From Paenibacillus aceris (GTDB lineage: Bacteria; Bacillota; Bacilli; Paenibacillales; NBRC-103111): DNA of 64,000 nucleotides. The stretch is from positions 248,001-312,000 of the forward strand of contig NZ_JAGGKV010000002.1 of assembly GCF_017874035.1 (NCBI RefSeq). Reading direction: 5' to 3'. The position numbers and the translations under genes were made by a program. The first letter of the stretch is position 1, and each line of letters starts with the position of its first letter. A model generated the notes under the pieces. The model was given only the letters and a program-made list of their open reading frames with translations. It was not told the origin of the DNA and did no database searches. Positions 60,980-64,000 of this stretch are shown piece after piece.

Positions 60980-61607
60980 ACGCTTTCGTTCGTGATAACC
61001 AGTTCATAATGATAATTGTTGCAATTAAACCTAAAATTGAAACAACCAGTAAATAATGAGGATACGAATGTATCGGACCAACGTGGAAACGTAATGGTTC
61101 CATGAAGCTAGGGTTTAAACTGGCTACCGCATCCCCCATTTTGTGGCCATTCATAGATTCAGAGCCTGTGGATTTCATGGCTTGAGGCGCCTGTAGATCA
61201 AATAACGTATTATCAGCAGCAGCTATGGATGATTTCGGTGTCCCGTCATACACCACAGCAAACAAAAAGCTAAATACGAATAAGGCTAAACAAAAAGCAA
61301 TGACAGCTGTAAGATTACGGCGAAGCTTGTAAGAGATCGTATACATGCGCTCAGAAACCGGGATACGCCAGGATTCATCCTCATAAATTCGACTCATGAC
61401 CTTGCCTGAAACCATCGGTTCATAATCAGGAAGTTCGCTCTCGACTGCAGCCGTACGAATGAGTATCGTACTTTCCTCCCAGATAAGAAACTCTTCTGCA
61501 CAGTCAGCACAAGTCGCAATATGCTCATCCACCGCGGTACGTCGCAGGTCATCATTCGGCAAATCCCAATATACCCCAAATAATTCCTGGATCTCACTAC
61601 ACTTCAT
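60978..61607 (-). CDS. Anti-sigma factor with zf-HC2 zinc domain (209 aa)
   Basis: Membrane-bound regulator of the sigma factor encoded upstream. The N-terminal zinc-binding anti-sigma domain has H-x3-C-x2-C in DEHIATCADCAEEF. A first membrane helix is AVIAFCLALFVFSFLFAVV, then an external region of about 60 residues, and a second helix near the C-terminus (YLLVVSILGLIATIIIMNWL as VVSILGLIATIIIM). The start is ATG 61607 (MKCSEIQELF), 7 bases after the sigma stop and after AAGGGATG. Envelope stress signalling is the usual role. The signal is unknown. Confidence 0.88.
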   Translation of the reverse strand: MKCSEIQELFGVYWDLPNDDLRRTAVDEHIATCADCAEEFLIWEESTILIRTAAVESELPDYEPMVSGKVMSRIYEDESWRIPVSERMYTISYKLRRNLTAVIAFCLALFVFSFLFAVVYDGTPKSSIAAADNTLFDLQAPQAMKSTGSESMNGHKMGDAVASLNPSFMEPLRFHVGPIHSYPHYLLVVSILGLIATIIIMNWLSRTKA

Positions 61608-61614
61608 CGCTGTT

Positions 61615-62196
61615 TCATCCCTTCGATTCTTCGAATATCGGTTCACTGAAGTATGGGTCCAACTGTAACTTGACTGACGCTCTTGCTCGGAACAATAACG
61701 ATTTGACCGAGCTTACAGTTTGACCTAAAATGTTGGCGATTTCCTGATAATCCATCTGGTCATACTCTCTTAATATCAAAGCTGACCTTTGTTTCTCCGG
61801 CAAACTATTAATCGCATCTCGAACCATCGATACTTTCTCGTTTCGCAGCATGGCTTGCTCCGGCATGGCATCAAAAGAAGCATGTGGTGTCAATCCGCTT
61901 TGCTCTAACGAAACTTGCACACTTTTATTTTTGCGCAGCTCACTCAAAACCGTATTCCGGGCAATTGTATACAACCAGGTAGAAAAGGAAGCTTCAATTT
62001 CACGAAAGGAATGCAAACTGCGATACGCTTTATAAAATGTTTCATTACACAAGTCTTCAGCGATAGCTTCCATTTGTGTACTTTTGAGCATATGAAAGAT
62101 GAAGGCAAGGATTTTACGCTCGTAACGACGCATAAGCTCGTCATACAGCTGAACATTTCCATCCTTGATTTCTCTGATCAATTGGGAATCGGTCAT
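61615..62196 (-). CDS. ECF-subfamily RNA polymerase sigma factor (193 aa)
   Basis: Extracytoplasmic-function sigma factor with region 2 (about 15-85: YERKILAFIFHMLKS, EDLCNETFYKAYRSLHSF, STWLYTIARNTVLSELR) and region 4 (about 125-180: INSLPEKQRSALILREYDQMDYQEIANIL with LPEKQRSALILREYDQM, then SSVKSLLFRARASVKLQL). It is followed by a zf-HC2 anti-sigma gene, the usual pair. AGGAGGG precedes the ATG. Group and target genes cannot be set from sequence alone. Confidence 0.94.
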   Translation of the reverse strand: MTDSQLIREIKDGNVQLYDELMRRYERKILAFIFHMLKSTQMEAIAEDLCNETFYKAYRSLHSFREIEASFSTWLYTIARNTVLSELRKNKSVQVSLEQSGLTPHASFDAMPEQAMLRNEKVSMVRDAINSLPEKQRSALILREYDQMDYQEIANILGQTVSSVKSLLFRARASVKLQLDPYFSEPIFEESKG

Positions 62197-62621
62197 TACG
62201 TGGCGACCCTCCTAACAAGTTCCCGGGTACCACTCCAACTGCTCATACATGTTGTACTGCAGTTAGAGTGAAAAGTTGCGATCATTTGTAAAATAAATGT
62301 GAATGGATCTTTATGTAAAAAACGTCCATAATAAACCTTCTCGATCGATCGTGAAATTCCTGCTCGATTCGACAAATTGTTGAAAAAAATTCATTTTTAA
62401 AGCTTGTCTAGTTAAAGCAATAACTCACCCTATCCATTATATAATAATTTCAGAAAAATATGGTATCTGTAAGCAAAAAAAAAACCGCCAAATTGGCGGC
62501 TGCACTTATGGTGCGATTATCGGATAGGAGTGGAGAGAAACCATACTGTACTTTTATTATATGTATACGGTTTCATTCTGTCAATGACTATTTTGAAAAC
62601 GTTTACCGTTTCTTTTTTCAA
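62197..62621. other. Intergenic region between the sigma gene and the deacetylase gene
   Basis: No gene seen. It holds the upstream region of the sigma factor, with GCAACTTTTCAC about 70 bases before its start, which faintly resembles ECF-type -35 elements (AAC followed by a T-run). The deacetylase terminator is at 62475-62499. The rest is A/T-rich with no clear structure. Confidence 0.4.
62475..62499 (-). terminator. Terminator-like hairpin downstream of the polysaccharide deacetylase
   Basis: CCGCCA-AAT-TGGCGG with ten T on the minus strand. It lies 120 bases past the deacetylase stop, the nearest upstream gene on that strand. Confidence 0.7.
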
Positions 62622-63491
62622 CTAAGCTTTGGTTCCTTCCAACTTTTGCCTTTGTGATTGATTAATTAAATTATTAATGGAATGAGGCCGAATATAGGGA
62701 CTACCTGCATTAATGCGTGGAATCTGCATGGGATCCGTTTGAACAGATGTTAAGCCCGCCTTGGTCGTGAATGCATATTTGACTCCTGCTTCAGTGAGGT
62801 AGGAAATCGTAAAATCATCATAACTGCCAAAAGGATAAGCATAAGAGTCGATAGATTTAGCTCCATTGACTTCTTTAAGTTTTGCGATACAAGTTTTGGT
62901 ATCCGAAATGACCCTTTGTCTGAGATCTTCATCTGTTTCAGTTGAGCCATTCACCGTTAGCTTGTTATTCAGCATCGGTTTGCCATCTTTCATGGCATGC
63001 AATTGGTCGGAATGAAGTTGAAAATCAATATTCGAAAATTCTTTTCTCATTTTCCTGATTTGATCTCTGGATAAGGACGGCAGCAAGGTCGCTGTCGGGT
63101 TGTCCAAATCTTTTGTAATAACGAAATTAACCGCTGGAATACGCATCTTTTTGAGAATGGGATAAGCATTCGTGTAAAAGCTTTCATACCCATCATCAAA
63201 GGTGATCAGAACGGCATTATCAGGAATTCTAGCACCATCTTTCATAAAACTTTTGAACTGATCCATCGTAATAAAATTGTACCCCTGCCGCTGAAGCGCA
63301 CTTAGCTGCCGCTCAAATAATTTCGTTGAGATCGTCACAGATCCCTGCACTTGATCATCAATGTGGTGGTAAACGAGTACTGCGACTTCCTTCGAATAGA
63401 TGACATTGTTCGCACTTACAAATGAGGGGAAAAAATTAACAAAAATAACAACAATAATTAACGCACTTTTCAACATCATCCAGATCCTCAT
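62622..63491 (-). CDS. Secreted polysaccharide deacetylase (NodB-like, 289 aa)
   Basis: Carbohydrate esterase family 4-type protein. A signal peptide (about 1-27, ending SFVSA) is followed by the NodB domain: VLVYHHIDD, motif 1 ITFDDGYESF with the catalytic and metal Asp pair, motif 2 QLHSDQLHAM (H-x3-H form is weak here: HSDQLH), motif 3 SYAYPFGSYDD. Likely substrates are peptidoglycan or other wall N-acetyl-sugars. Two starts are possible, ATG 63491 or ATG 63479; the second has AGGA at a better distance. It is monocistronic between two terminators. Confidence 0.9.
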   Translation of the reverse strand: MRIWMMLKSALIIVVIFVNFFPSFVSANNVIYSKEVAVLVYHHIDDQVQGSVTISTKLFERQLSALQRQGYNFITMDQFKSFMKDGARIPDNAVLITFDDGYESFYTNAYPILKKMRIPAVNFVITKDLDNPTATLLPSLSRDQIRKMRKEFSNIDFQLHSDQLHAMKDGKPMLNNKLTVNGSTETDEDLRQRVISDTKTCIAKLKEVNGAKSIDSYAYPFGSYDDFTISYLTEAGVKYAFTTKAGLTSVQTDPMQIPRINAGSPYIRPHSINNLINQSQRQKLEGTKA

Positions 63492-63585
63492 TTCGTTCGC
63501 CCCACACGTATAAGTTTTGTATTATAAATAAGAACGATGTCATTATAGCACGAAGTTTTTTTTTTGAGAATCACTTTCAATAGAA

Positions 63586-63618
63586 TAAAAAATAAGCTGA
63601 TTCCCGTAGGAACCAGCT
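63586..63618 (-). terminator. Terminator of tyrA
   Basis: On the minus strand AGCTGGTTCC and GGAATCAGCT pair over 10 bases (one wobble) around TACG, followed by TTATTTTTTATT, 20 bases after the tyrA stop. Confidence 0.85.
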
Positions 63619-63639
63619 CATCTCTTGGTATAAACGATG

Positions 63640-64000
63640 TTAAACATGAACCGCATATGGACCACTAAGCAGCTCGCCAGCACGATCCGCGTCTTCCTGA
63701 TTACGGAATGATAAACGTAGAATGCCAGGAACGTCTTCACGGCTCTCAATGATTTGGATATTGCTCAAATTAATTCTAGCATTACCTAATAATGTCGTAA
63801 TTTGTCCGATAATACCAGGATGATCAGGAATATCCACATAAATATCAAACAATGACGTAATCATACCTTTTCTGCGCTCAGGCAGTTGACTTCTGAACTC
63901 GCCGGCAATACGAAATTGTTCAACGATTCCCTCGCCATCGCTATTCTCAAGCAGCTCCACGAAACGCGAAATTTCCAGATTCCAATCGCTAAGAAGCTTA
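63640..64000 (-). CDS. tyrA: Prephenate dehydrogenase, C-terminal ACT domain (runs off the window)
   Basis: The open frame enters from the right edge and ends at 63640. The first visible residues (KLLSDWNLEISRFVELLEN) fit the helical end of a prephenate dehydrogenase dimer domain. The last 75 residues are an ACT domain: ITSLFDIYVDIPDHPGIIGQI (key residues DIPDHPGIIGQIT), NLSNIQIIESREDVPGILRLSF (as NIQIIESREDVPG). ACT domains mediate feedback by amino acids, tyrosine in this family. tyrA precedes the ypiF-qcr region in B. subtilis as well, which supports the call. Confidence 0.85.
   Translation of the reverse strand, partial: KLLSDWNLEISRFVELLENSDGEGIVEQFRIAGEFRSQLPERRKGMITSLFDIYVDIPDHPGIIGQITTLLGNARINLSNIQIIESREDVPGILRLSFRNQEDADRAGELLSGPYAVHV

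Overview
The window looks like chromosome of a Paenibacillus-like, endospore-forming member of the Bacillota. The evidence is a bacillithiol pathway (bshA, bshB1), a menaquinol:cytochrome c reductase of the qcrABC type, T-box leaders on glyS and on a proline operon, sporulation-linked families (YpjB, GerMN, DnaD, YpmB), an S-layer-homology surface protein, and a gene order along the minus strand that follows the Bacillus subtilis run tyrA ... ypiF-qcrABC-ypjA-ypjB-mazG-dapB-mgsA-bshB1-bshA-cca-birA-panBCD-dinG ... ypmB ... asnS-dnaD ... nth. No transposase, phage gene, CRISPR array, rRNA or tRNA was seen; this is mostly core chromosome with accessory insertions.

Layout. 1-9.7 kb (minus): a partial dynamin-like GTPase, a small conserved protein, nth, a cell-surface trio (SLH protein, GerMN lipoprotein, AMIN/amidase_3 hydrolase) and leuCD. 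9.7-15.3 kb: accessory region with degenerate intergenic repeats, a secreted orphan divergent from a LysR regulator, a WYL regulator next to an SDR oxidoreductase with a clean dyad between them, and a cysteine dioxygenase-like cupin. 15.3-28 kb: glyS with a Gly (GGC) T-box, a Nit-type amidase, a DinB-like protein and mtnE, then a Pro (CCG) T-box followed by proB-proS-proA-proC and, with no visible terminator, mtnW-mtnX-mtnB. 28-39 kb: dnaD, asnS, ackA with a hydroxyacyl-CoA dehydrogenase, a short FtsH-like membrane protease with an overlapping membrane partner, ypmB, an MTA/SAH deaminase, a DUF47-PiT phosphate transport pair, and rex.

39-52 kb (minus): dinG, a TPR protein, panBCD behind a leader RNA that carries alternative antiterminator and terminator hairpins, birA, and a tightly packed run mazG-TPR-dapB-mgsA-bshB1-bshA-cca that ends in a terminator overlapping the cca stop codon. 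52-64 kb: a YitT-family membrane protein (plus strand), ypjB, ypjA, qcrCBA, ypiF, an LCP-family cell-wall ligase with a tandem-repeat tail, an IDEAL-domain micro-protein, an uncharacterised 386-residue protein, a histidine phosphatase, an ECF sigma/anti-sigma pair, a polysaccharide deacetylase and the 3' end of tyrA.

The observations most worth a second look are methionine-salvage genes placed downstream of a proline-sensing T-box operon, the panBCD attenuator leader (probably a pan-motif RNA), the FtsH-like protease lacking an ectodomain with a co-encoded membrane partner, two clean promoter dyads (nth and the SDR gene), and a short dispersed intergenic repeat. All functional calls are read from sequence motifs and remembered families; no database search was possible.
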